A stretch of DNA of 64,000 nt from Termitomyces sp. T153 (lineage: Eukaryota; Basidiomycota; Agaricomycetes; Agaricales; Lyophyllaceae), in the NCBI GenBank assembly GCA_018296165.2, contig JACKQL020000062.1, forward strand, positions 62,001 to 126,000, given 5' to 3'. A model generated the notes under the pieces. The model worked only from the letters and a program-made list of their open reading frames with translations, searched no databases and was not told the DNA's origin. Position numbers and translations under genes: made by a program. Shown here in pieces: positions 15,612-27,754 of the stretch. The first letter of the stretch is position 1. Each line of letters starts with the position of its first letter.

Positions 15612-15871
15612 ACGTTGAACATCAAGGCTCTATTGATATCTCTTATATTTTTGTTTTACTATAATATATGTGCACAATTATTCTCGACAGGCAACACTAC
15701 CAGGCTCGTTTCTGCTCTCTTTTCCATTTTTGTTTCCGTATGGATGCAGCGTGTTTGTTGCCAAAAATGAAGGACGATGTGTGCTTATCAGCTCCAGTTT
15801 TTATCGTTGTTGATACAAAGACAGAATTTCCAAAGACAATCTATTGCAACTCTTGAGTCAACAGTCAAATG

Positions 15872-16474
15872 TCAGGGTGAACGTTGAAAGAGTACCACCC
15901 AGAGCCCCCACAAGGCAATCACCAGTGACCCCACGAAGACGACAGAAGCCAAGGTCCCGACATCCTTGGTGTTGTAAGATAGCAATGCTGTGAGGTTAGC
16001 GGCTGTGGTCAGAGGTATAAGAAGGGGATTAGTAGGGGGCGACTTGGGCTGCAATTCCTTGAGACTAGGGGATGAAGGCATCTGCAGATACTGAATATGA
16101 CGCCTATGACTTTGGTAAGGTAAGGTAAGGTGTCTTACGTTCAGAACAACCGCGACAGCTATTGCAGTGAGCCATACTCCAAGATGGGTGGCAAGAAATG
16201 TCTCCAAGGGGGTCAGAGCTGACCGACGGTCCGAAGAGCCTGCAGTTTCTGAGAGGAAGAGTAACAAACGAGGAAACATAGTGAGACAAGAGGCGACGAC
16301 CAGCAATCTACGCGGCGTCAACTTGAAAGTATCACGACGGTAATTGATGACCTACAAGGCAGCAGCTGCCCAACTCCAGCCTACAATGACATTGCTTGGA
16401 TTGTTGAGGGCTTCAGGGGGATCTATAGATGTTGGGCGGGCAGACCGGTCAGTCATCTCGATTGACTCGGACAT
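15872..16474 (-). CDS. Small multi-pass membrane protein, function unknown
   Basis: Not recognised as a named family. The start at 16474 ([20 protein letters not shown]) and two introns give about 164 residues. The first intron uses a GTAGGT donor just after AAAL and an acceptor at GCGTAG, restoring the frame into [10 protein letters not shown]. The second is a 57-nt in-frame intron that contains three GGTAA units on the plus strand. Hydrophobic stretches suggest four membrane segments: [40 protein letters not shown], a weaker [16 protein letters not shown], and [19 protein letters not shown] near the C-terminus. No catalytic motif is seen. Divergent from the methyltransferase relic. The gene is well supported by clean splicing and hydrophobicity; a function cannot be given. 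Confidence 0.65.
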
Positions 16475-16657
16475 GGTCGAGATGATTTGAGATCAGTCGT
16501 GTCGTGACAGAAAGCTGATTTCTCCGCCGCATTACTTCCACCTTTCTCATGACACCTCTGATTTACCCGCTTGTTTTTCCTGGCGTATCCGGACAGAGAT
16601 TTTGTTCTCAAGGCTGGACCAACGTTATGCAAGACCTCGTAACATACATTCCCTTGC

Positions 16658-17790
16658 ATGTCTTCTGACCTCTTGGCGGCTGATGTCTTTGATCTGGGAG
16701 ACGACTACTTCAGAACTCTCCATGGTCGTACTCTGAATACTCTGAATACGAGATACATACTGCCGGCTGATCATAAGGAAGTCAAGGTTCCTCATTCGTG
16801 TCTCATCAAATGTTGGCGTCGCTCGAGGAGATGCGAGAACAGCGCTCAGAGCTACACCATCGTTGACTTCAGTTCATTTTCAGCGACAGGAGTCTCATCG
16901 GCCCTGCTAAGGAGGCTTTGCAGTTCGGCCAGAAGCGTAGGAGTGAGCCTCTCCCCCATCTTAACGTTTCGGATGACTACTCGACCTCGGAACAGGCGGT
17001 GGTTTCTGGTGAACATAACTTTGGCTACCGGGATACTCATATTTGACAGTCGTATGCCTAGGGCCATTGACATGGCAGATGACTTCCCTCGAGCTGAAAT
17101 CATAGGTGTTAATCTGGCGCCCATCTAGACAAGGTGGGTGTCAGTCAAATGTTTCTTTTAAGGCAGTGTCAAGCATGCCTTCTTTGTAAGGTCTGTACCG
17201 CCCATACGCATGTAAGCTTTATCATCTTTCTATCCAGACTAGTACTCTCAGTACCTGCTGTTAGTTTCGAGTTGTGTGACTTGGATCAACAAAACATCCC
17301 ATACTCCGATGACAGTCACTTCAATTTCATACATGTTCGTTCCATCATTCTATCAGATACATGATTATCCCTGATTCCTCAAAAACATTGTCCGTCTCCT
17401 TCATCCAGGTGGTCTTGTTTTCCTGATAGACTGAGCTTGATCCCATGTGCTTGTTTGAAACTCAAAGGGATAGATGTGACTTTTGGTTGCCGATGAGGCG
17501 TTTGGGAGAGTTATCAAGACGGGAATATACTAGTTGGTTTCTGGCCAAGCGGTAAAGATCACATTTGCAAGCCACTGATAAGAACGGCAACAAATCCAAA
17601 TTTGCTCATGGCTGGGCAGATTCAATGGATAGACTACGAGCTATTTCTCCCCATTTTAGAACCATTGTTCCTTTCTTCAGGAATATCAGAGACACGGAGC
17701 GCATTATTGCTGAGGCCGAACGTGATTTGTATTATTCATATCTCTCACCTTCCGCACTTCATATCGTCTACGCGTCGAAGTGTGTCATAA
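16658..17790 (+). pseudogene. Decayed class I SAM-dependent methyltransferase gene
   Basis: Pieces of one methyltransferase follow in the right order but in different frames with stops. A start-like MSSDLLAADVFDLGDDYF opens at 16658. At 16843 RSELHHR runs into a TGA (16864-16866), then LQFIFSDR and GPAKEALQFGQKRR continue. The SAM motif I segment near 17025-17050 is degraded, but AIDMADDFPRAEIIGVNLAP (17067-17126) is intact, followed by a stop. Next come SFELCDLDQQNIPYSDDSHF (near 17265), a FLKNIV..LLHPGGLVFLID stretch in another frame (17375-17430), LMAGQIQWIDYELFLPILEP (17606-17665) and, shifted again, AEAERDLYYSYLSPSALHIV. This is the usual order of a methyltransferase family common in mushrooms. 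I call it a pseudogene with good confidence; sequencing error is an unlikely cause of this many breaks. Confidence 0.75.
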
Positions 17791-17965
17791 AGACAAGGCA
17801 GTTGCCGCATGCTATCGATTGCATTTTTCATTCGACTTCCAAGCATGAACGAGTGCACACATTCATTCAAATCAAAAAGTACACAAACGAACGAACCCCA
17901 CAAGTGAGTATAATGATCAAATGAAAAAACACGAGTAGAGGGGGGAATTCTCTGTAACGCATTGC

Positions 17966-20254
<2,289 letters not shown>

Positions 20255-20400
20255 ATTAAAGGCTTTTCTGAGGTTTTCTTGGGGGTCGTTACTGTTTTAT
20301 GTGACTTTTTAAGGCTAAATAGACATGAGAGAAGTGTAATAGTCGTGAAAGATCTATCACATACACGAAGTGACAACAACGCAACTGCTGAGGAAGTAAA

Positions 20401-20426
20401 GATTTTTTTATATGTTTTTTACTTTT
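20401..20426 (-). promoter_or_regulatory. Possible TATA element and A-rich tract upstream of PAB1
   Basis: Read on the minus strand, CATATAAAAAAATC sits about 150 bp before the PAB1 start codon and is flanked by more A runs. It could be a TATA element. If transcription starts further upstream it would instead be an A-rich leader, which in other species lets Pab1 bind its own mRNA. Sequence alone does not decide between these. Confidence 0.35.
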
Positions 20427-20678
20427 GAAGAGAAAGACTTCAGCAACCAGAAAGAATACCTAGATGAAAGTCTCACCTTTCGAGATGACCTTTCCTAAAC
20501 AAAACGGCTCATATTTGACGAGGTTTTTGAAACTCCGCGTACTACGGAGAACAATGCGAGTAACCTATTGTAACATACATAGGCATTATTATATAAACTA
20601 CCTCGCCAGTCGCCAGACAAGAGATAAAGAACAAACGAAAGTACACGACTACGACTAGACGAAAACTCCGGCTGCAAT

Positions 20679-22011
20679 TTATCCTCTAGTAAAATAAGCT
20701 TTTGCACCATGGGTTGCCAACTCTGCTTTGGCCTAAAACAAGTTCAAATTCAAGTAACCATCGAGCGATTGGTATTTTTACCTTCTCCATACTATGGCCT
20801 GCAGCGTTGTGATGATTATAGATCTGAAATTCTGCTGTTCAGAGTCCAGGCAAGAACAAAAACATCGTAATGATACCTCGCGATAATAGTATGCATTACC
20901 GAGACCTTGCACTAACCATCCAACTGTGGCGACCAAGCCGAGGACAGCGGCCGCCCAAAAGTGTTTAACGAACATCTGAATGGTCCGAATGAGGCCGGCG
21001 GCCCCAGTGCTGTTTAAGCTGCGATAAGACCTTCGACCTCGGACTTGGTCAGGCACAGGGACATACCTTGGAACACCAATGATCCTTTGTGGCGATAGTG
21101 ATGATGAGGCGCCATACCATTAGCAAGAATTGGTAAGTTCGCGTGCTTACATGTAGACACTGAAGAGAAGATGGAACCCGCAGAAGAAGAAGTACAAGTC
21201 TGTTGTCAAGGGTAGGTACTTGCGCGGATGACTGTTTTGAAGCTCTCACAGTAGTATAATGCTTGCTCCTGTCGAAGGTGTCAATACAAGTCAAGTGCCC
21301 CTTCATGATGTATGGAGCATACCTTCATGTATCCGTTGTATATGGGACTTTGAGCCAAAAAGCATGAGCTACAACTCAGCGATCCCGGAGACACTGCTCA
21401 CCGGTACCACAGGAGAAATGATAGAACGGAAATTACGAAGAAGTAACTGGGCCTGGTCAGCGCCCAGATAGAGCCCAAAGGCTATAACTAGACTCACCCA
21501 ATGCTTGCACCGAGGTCCCGACCGCCTTCCTCTGCTCCGGCTAGTAAGATGAAGATACAGGCGACCATGTTAATGATTAAAGTTAAGACGAGGACCAGCC
21601 AGAGTTGATACAAGCGAGTAATCAGCGGCTGTGAAGCCTCGGGAATCTCATCCTTTATTGAATGAAAGATGAGAGGGAAATCTAAGCAGGTGGACATTTA
21701 ATTGACCAGGTTGCAGCCTACAGAAGAGAATATGCTAACATGGTGGCCAATTCGCTTTGCCATGACGGCGGAGGTGGTCGGCTTTTGCATTGAGCTCCCG
21801 CTCGCGTCGTTCGAGGTCAGCTTCGCGTCGTTGAATCTCTTCTAGCCTGTTGGCTTCTGCATCATTAGTACTGCGTTGGGAACGATAATCCGCGGGGTCG
21901 TCAAATGGGTTCGTGTCGAGTGAATGTGTCGAGGCAAAGGGATTTTGAGTATAATCAGCTGCGTAGAGGGGTCAAAAAGATGTTTGCCGTATCGTAGGCG
22001 TACGTACTCAT
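20679..22011 (-). CDS. Secretory carrier-associated membrane protein (SCAMP)
   Basis: SCAMPs are four-span proteins of Golgi, secretory and endocytic vesicles. The start ATG at 22011 is cut after its first base of codon 2 by an intron, then reads TDYTQNPFASTHSLDTNPFD: two NPF motifs, which bind EH-domain endocytic proteins. A heptad-like coiled coil follows (EANRLEEIQRREADLERRER), then KANWPPC, close to the family's NWPP/NWP sequence before the membrane. Membrane segments lie in exons at 21494-21697 (LWLVLVLTLIINMVACIFIL), the middle exons (21050-21480) and 20880-21000 (VLGLVATVGWLVQGLGNAYY). The C-terminus reads EIYNHHNAAGHSMEKAKAEL and ends FTRG. Exact middle exon limits are uncertain; the family is clear. 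Confidence 0.85.
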
Positions 22012-22607
22012 GTCGTCGTCAACGTGAGGGCGGCCTTCAACGGGCAGCACAGCGTCGGCGGCTGCGGTAAGTGCCGCTGTTTTGGCACGAGGGTTGCAGC
22101 CAAACAACCACTCGGATGAATGGATCAGGAACAGCGGAATAAACGACTATTTTATACAAACTATGTAATTTCGCTCTGGACTTGTTTCACTCCTCTTAGA
22201 AACGGAGTTGCCACCACACAAGGGTCGCTGTCGGATCAGCTGGAGAATCTTGCCGCTCAATGTCAATTTCTGGCAGTTGACTGGGATGCTCGAACAAAGC
22301 GTGCGCGGCGATGTATGGATCGGCATAAATGAATAGGAACTCCCTGACCGAAAACGGGCTCCTTGCAGCGTGAGATCATGCCTGCTGCCGTATATATAAG
22401 GTTTCCGGCCAGCTCGAGGATTTCCTCGGTCTAACAGCCTTCTTTCTCTTTCTTTCTGCTTCCTCCTCGCCCTCTCGACGGTACGTCCGCGTGCATTCCT
22501 TTTGTCTCGTTTCTCATTAGAAGCTTAGACCTCCCAGTCCCTCCTTAAATACTGTCCCTCCGTCGAGCAACATTCACACAGTTCCTCGTCTCAGTGCATA
22601 CTTCAAT
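22012..22607. promoter_or_regulatory. Divergent intergenic region SCAMP / beta-barrel gene with TATA box
   Basis: No gene is seen here. A consensus-like TATATATAA lies at 22391-22399 on the plus strand, about 210 bp before the ATG of the secreted beta-barrel gene. It is followed by a CT-rich pyrimidine tract (22438-22475), a common feature near fungal transcription starts. A GTACGT donor-like site at 22481 allows for a 5' UTR intron. The TATA call is plausible; the rest is suggestive. Confidence 0.5.
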
Positions 22608-23776
22608 ATGTTCTCTCCTGCTTCCTTTGCCTTTGTTGTTACTGCCGTGTCTTCCGTATCTGGGCTCGTTGTTCCCCGTGCTACTCCTCCGGCGGGATGG
22701 GCAACTGACTATCTCGAGGTACTTTTTCTTTTTCGTTTCGCCTACATGTCTAATACGGCTATACTCAGCCCTACGATACTTACCACACCAGATACCTTGC
22801 CATCGGTTGCATCAGCCAGCATAACACTCCTTTCTTTGACAAATGCTGTCATCCTCTCCTGGTATGTTCATTTTACTTTTTCATATATCAGTCTTTACTG
22901 AACAACCAAAAGGCGACACAGAATGCTGTCACTGACCTTCCTGCATCGTGCACATCTTCACTTTCTGCGTCTCCCACGTCTTCGGCCTTGATACCCACTC
23001 CTTCCGATGATAGTGACGATGATGAAGAAGATGACTGTGATGAGGACGGCGACAGTGATGAGTTCTTGAGTTCTGCTGCCGCCCCCTCCACACCCACACC
23101 TGCTGTCACCACAACCCCCACTACTACTCGAGTCCCCTCAACGACACCTAACCCAGTTAAGACCACTACTTTGACCAAGGCTTCACCTTCCCCCACACCT
23201 TCGAAGGCGACAGACGAGGCTCGGGTTGAAGCTACTTCTGCCTCTCAATCTGTCAACAGTGGTGGATTGTAGGTCTCATGCCTGCCTGTCTTTCTCGCTT
23301 GTTGAACTCAATCTCTGTCTAAGTGCTACATTCTTCTACCAAAACGGCGTAGCCGGTGCCTGTGGTACAGTGCACAGGGATTCCGATCTCATCGCTGCCA
23401 TCGGTAAGTGGACAATGAGTTCTGTGAATCAGAATATTTGCTCACCCTTACCTAGACGGGGAACGTTACGGTAACCTCAGCGTAAGGTCCTCTCTCTGTG
23501 GGAAGCAGGTTAAAATTACAAATCCTGCCAACAACAAGGTTGGGAAAGCTCTCCATTCCCGAAGTTTTCTTAGCTTATATTTACGTTAGTCTGTGGTCGT
23601 CACCATCGCGGATGCTTGCCCAACTTGCGAAAACCGGAATTCGATCGATCTCTCTCTGGCTGCATTCAAGCAAATCGGAACTCTGGACCAAGGAATGGTT
23701 GACAGTAGGTTCCAGATCGGCTCATGTGGAGGCGATCAGCTGACAGTTCTTCCCAGTTAAATGGTCCTTCATCTAA
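22608..23776 (+). CDS. Secreted RlpA-like double-psi beta-barrel protein with acidic and Thr/Pro-rich linker
   Basis: Six exons join to a secreted protein. The N-terminus MFSPASFAFVVTAVSSVSGL is a signal peptide. A short Cys-containing segment (LAIGCISQHNTPFFDKCCHP) precedes an acidic stretch near 23010-23065 dominated by Asp and Glu. Then comes a Thr/Ser/Pro-rich, probably O-glycosylated linker to 23270. The C-terminal domain has ATFFYQNGVAGACGTVHRDS, GERYGNLSVRSSLCGKQVKI, TIADACPTCENRNSIDLSLA, and ends VDIKWSFI. This is the DPBB_1/barwin-like fold (G-ACG, ADACPTC) found in expansin-like, loosenin and RlpA-like fungal proteins. These act in the cell wall or extracellular matrix, often without known hydrolase activity. 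Frame-perfect splicing supports the model. Confidence 0.83.
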
Positions 23777-24282
23777 GCTTGTCATTGGGCATATACTTCT
23801 TACATTTAACTTTTCAGCGGGTATTGATCTACCTCTTCTCCGGGGCTAGTTCTCCAGGAGGACCCGCGTGATCAACAATGAACGACTCGAGGGCCCATTT
23901 ATGACATGAGCTAGATTGACTTCTCTTATGTATTCCTCGACTGGTATTCGCTCATTCCTCGTGCCGCTCCTTTACTTCTCGCTATGCGACTCTTGTTTTC
24001 ATTTTGGTGTGCCTGGCAGCCCCACTAACTATTATTAGTTACTCTTAGAGATTCTCCCTATATGGTAAATGTGCTGTGCACACAAATATAACAATTTTGA
24101 ATACTTTATTTATGCATCAATGTTATCTATATATGTCCCTGCTGTCACAAGAACTTCTATTGCACTCTACGTATTCAAAATTCAAAATTTTATTCAACAA
24201 ATATTGATCCACAGCTGAAACCTTCTGTCTCAAAACTTTATCCGAGACGTGCCTGATCCACTTATTCATTGTGTCTTGATTG
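23777..24282. other. Intergenic, AT-rich, no gene seen
   Basis: About 500 bp between the beta-barrel gene and the Coq11-like gene. It is AT-rich, especially 24030-24210, with no credible reading frame or repeat. It probably holds the 3' end of the first gene and the promoter of the second. Confidence 0.5.
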
Positions 24283-25543
24283 ATGATCTCTACTCTACAA
24301 AGGATCCTCGTTGTCGGAGGAAACGGTTTCATAGGTATCGTATCTGCTTTGTGCGAATCATGTCTGCCAAAAAGCTCATTCATTTCTTTTAGGATCTGCA
24401 ATATGTAAGGTTGCATTGGCCAAAGGAATACAGGTGACGAGTGTGAGGTAGGGTCCCCGTTGAGAACATGAGCATAATTAATTCAATTTATGCAGCTCCT
24501 CTGGACTGCCCTATCGATCAGCGAAAGGTCATGCGCCAGCATGGGTGTCCCAAGTGTGCTGCATATTTCACTTGTTTCATCGCGTTGTGGCTGAACGCAT
24601 GCATCTAGGTAGACTGGCGAAAAGGTGACGCGCTTCATCCCGAAACCTTTGCACACATTTTTCCAGAAGTTGACGGCGTGGTGCACACATTGGGAACTCT
24701 AATTGCAAACAGCAGCTATAAGCAGGCTATTAAGCGGGGGGATATTCTCGGACTTCTTGGCAGCTTGCGCGACAGCGTCGTTGGGGGTCACGGAAATCCT
24801 CTCGAGAGGCCAACTAGCGAAGCAGTAAGAGGGAGCTATGATGTTTTGAATCGCGATACAGGTGCGTTCCCTCCGAACAGTCGCAAGCGATTCTCGTTAC
24901 AATACTTCACGCGCAGCTTTGCGAGTGTGCGAGGCGTTCGTCACTTCAACAGATACACGAACTCAGAATTTCCCTCGGCCATTTGTGTACATATCTGCCG
25001 AAGACATTTTCCGTCCTGTCATTCCTGCACGTTACATCGAAACAAAGCGGGAGGCTGAACAAGGCATTGAGTCTTTGCTAGACGGCAAGCCTGGTTACCG
25101 TGGAGTCTACATTCGGCCCAGTACGTCCTCTTTTAGTTCACAAAATTGGCGTAATTTCATCGCTTTTCTTTTCACAAGGTTTGGTATATCATGCTCACCA
25201 CCGCCCATTGTCAACACCAGCTGCGATGCTATATGACCTCTCAGCGACACTACATACGAAAGCACCTCCTTCATTGCCAACTCCATCGAGCGTCCTGCGC
25301 CATATAGGTGCCTGTCTACAACAAGGGCAAACTTCAACATCGCCATGGGAGTCAATTGCCAATGCGTTGACGATTCCTCCAATCCATGTTGATCATGTTG
25401 CGATGGCTATCTGCGCGGTCCTGAATCCGGATAACCCAGTTCGGGGCGTAATTGGGGTCAGGCAGATGCGGGAACTTATCGGCTGGATGGAACACGGTGC
25501 AGAATCCAGCCTGAGTGAGAATCTTCATAATCATCGGGTATAG
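24283..25543 (+). CDS. Coq11-like NAD(P)-binding epimerase-type protein, mitochondrial
   Basis: Start ATG at 24283 (MISTLQRILVVGGNGFIGSA) shows the Rossmann GGNGFIG nucleotide-binding loop near residue 11. Later segments are DWRKGDALHPETFAHIFPEV, VVHTLGTLIAN, FVYISAEDIFRPVIPARYIE with TKREAEQGI (the family's Y-x3-K-like position falls at YIETK), VYIRPSLVYHAHHRPLS and IPPIHVDHVAMAICAVLN. This matches the atypical short-chain dehydrogenase family of yeast Coq11 (Ylr290c), also related to complex I NDUFA9. It supports coenzyme Q synthesis in mitochondria. Five introns are needed (24334-24390, 24433-24496, 24539-24592, about 24862-24916, 25122-25178). No obvious presequence is visible before the Rossmann loop. 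Coq11 against an NDUFA9-type protein cannot be fully settled by eye. Confidence 0.75.
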
Positions 25544-26918
25544 TTTGACAACCATGAAGCAATAAAGTTGTGAGAGAATGCCCGAGAATGCGGGCTTCCG
25601 GACCCTCTGCATGTATGAAAAGACGCTAGGAGGATCATAAAAAATAATCAAGTAGTCTGATTACAAAAGACTTACTGAGTGGTCCGTATTTGTTGAGCTT
25701 GCTCCAATTTGGATTAATACGTTCCATATGTATGCATTGAAATGTCATCGATCTGCGCCTACGCCTACGATTTCTTAAAGTCGCGTCGCAATTGGCTAAC
25801 CTCACTCAAATTCCTCTCGCTCTGACAACGTCTTTCCAACGCAATTCCCTCCTCCCCTACGCTATCCTCATACATCCAAGTCCCCTACAGCCTGGGAAAA
25901 ACCCTCTGATTGGGTCAACTCTGTGCTCTGTCAGAATCACGATTGAAAACGCGTTCAAGCGGCATCTTGCTTTCTGATCATTACCGGCACCAGCCTCAGA
26001 CCTAGAAACGTTGTTCGGAAATGTGGGGAACCTGTCGGTTTGAACACATGGTCATCATTTGGACATATTGGTGGAGACGTTAAAGTCTATTATCCAAGGC
26101 CTGTCGTTGATTCTCCGGAGCCACTTCTATGTACTTTTATCCGAAGTTCGCATGGACGGACAATTTATTTTCAAGAAAGGTGAGGGAGGATTTTGATGTA
26201 TGCCTTAGGTTGTTGGATCAAACTGGACGAAAGCATGTACATGCGTTGCGCTTGGACTTATTTTTTGTGTTGCATGTCAGTTGTCGTTTGCCGTTTATCG
26301 ACACTACTAACCCTGCACCTTGCTCTATGGTCTATTTCCTGATTACATTCGCTGATTGCGTTAGCCCCTCTTGATTGCTGTCTTACATACTCACAAATAT
26401 ACCTATGCATTTGCCGTAACTGGGTCGCATTAATATCAGTGAGTTCTGATTGTTACGGTAAGTTCTGACTTCACGGTTAGAATGACGCATTTCCAATCTA
26501 TTCGCAGGAGTAGTCAAAACAATTGTCCATGAAACAAGACTTTGATTGTATAGTGCTCTCAGGGTCGGTTCTTGGATCCTGTGAATGTGATATTCCCGCC
26601 ACATAGCTATCAATGTGCTTGTGAAGTTTACTTCATGCGCTACATGGCCATATTTAGGGGCCACACGATCCACTGTTTCGATGCTTTCCTTGGCACAGAT
26701 GCATTGAATGGACGTTTGCGCCACTCTTTGCACTCCTAAAGCTACCCTTGTACATTCATCCCTCCTATTCTCAGTATGCAGTGTGGCACAGCCTCAGACC
26801 TTCAAGTGGGTCGTTACACACCCTAAAGCGGATCCAAGACATCCCCTAGCGCCACACAAACCCGTTGAACACACAGCCTCGCCAACCTTGATGCATGCAT
26901 GCACTGCCACGCCTCAGG
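25544..26918. other. Gene-poor stretch with unassigned coding-like fragments
   Basis: No gene could be built. At 25980-26130 one plus-strand frame reads through SFGHIGGDVKVYYPRPVVDS without stops for about 50 codons, but no start, splice context or known domain goes with it. On the minus strand 26383-26733 is open for 116 codons with no recognised motif. These may be chance frames or eroded gene remnants. The last 100 bases belong to the promoter of the GGN-repeat gene. Confidence 0.4.
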
Positions 26919-26926
26919 TATAAAAA
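26919..26926 (+). promoter_or_regulatory. TATA box of the GGN-repeat protein gene
   Basis: TATAAAAA lies 66 bp before the ATG at 26992. The short spacing and consensus match suggest a strong, focused promoter with a 5' leader of about 30-40 nt. Confidence 0.65.
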
Positions 26927-26991
26927 GTCGATGAAATTCATCATCCCGGCTTTAAACCAAGAGATAACTTCACACTCTACACTCTACCACA

Positions 26992-27754
26992 ATGAAGTTC
27001 TCCGACTTCGCTATCATCACTGTTATCTTGAGCTCCTCAGCCTTGGTCACTCCTACACTGGGTGCACCTACTTCAGATCATCATGACGTTGCGCAGGTTT
27101 GTTCCGATATTGCTTTTCTTTGAATTTATTTACTGATTAAATCGATATTAGCGAGGCTACTATGACGATTACGGCTACAACTCCTACAACAGATGGAACA
27201 GACCCTCTCGCTGGGCTTACTATCCCTCCTACAATAGAGGCGGAAACGGCGGTAACGGAGGCAATGGTGGAAGTGGGGGTAATGTTGGTTGGAACAACGA
27301 GTGGTGGACACCATATCCGCACAATGGCGGAGGAAGTGGCGGAAACGGTGGTAATGGAGGTAATGGCGGAAACGGGGGTAATGGTGGGGGATTTCAGAAC
27401 TCGTGGGGCGGGAATTCGTGGGGCGCCAACGGTGGGAACGGTGGGAATGGAGGAAATGGAGGAAACGGTGGTGGGAGTAATTGGGGTGGACCGGGAGGGA
27501 ATGGCGGGAACGGAGGTAATGGAGGCAATGGAGGCAATGGCGGAGGTAGCCACGGTGGATCGGGAGGCAACGGCGGGAATGGAGGAAATGGCGGGAACGG
27601 CGGGAATAGTGGAGGAATTTTGGGAGCCTCTGGTGGTAATGGAGGCAATGGAGGCAATGGCGGCGATGGAGGCAATGGAGGTGGCGGAAAATACGCCGGT
27701 ACAGGTGGAAATGGAGGGAATGGAGGGAATGGTGGAAATGGGGCCTCCGCTTAA
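26992..27754 (+). CDS. Secreted Gly-Gly-Asn (GGN) tandem-repeat protein, novel-looking
   Basis: Two exons (26992-27096 and 27152-27754) join in frame to 235 residues. Exon 1 encodes a signal peptide, [20 protein letters not shown], with likely cleavage after TLG. A short Tyr/Trp/Arg-rich segment follows ([19 protein letters not shown]). The rest is about 50 GGN triplets in blocks of three to five, separated by short spacers such as [31 protein letters not shown] and SGGILGASG. It ends GASA. It has no cysteine and no known domain. Gly codons are mixed (GGA, GGC, GGT, GGG) and Asn uses AAT and AAC, so the repeat is kept at protein level and is not a fresh DNA expansion. Could be a wall, matrix or adhesive protein; function unknown. 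Confidence 0.85.

Noticed and set aside
16113..16131. Telomere-like or satellite repeat from the GGTAA units
   Set aside because: Only three copies, inside a small intron; a chance microsatellite.
17535..17580. tRNA-like GGCCAAGCGGTAAAG element
   Set aside because: The sequence resembles a Ser/Leu tRNA D-arm, but no matching acceptor, anticodon or T arm follows, and it sits inside the methyltransferase relic.
26383..26733. 116-codon minus-strand frame
   Set aside because: No motif, no splice context and average composition; kept only as part of an unexplained gap.
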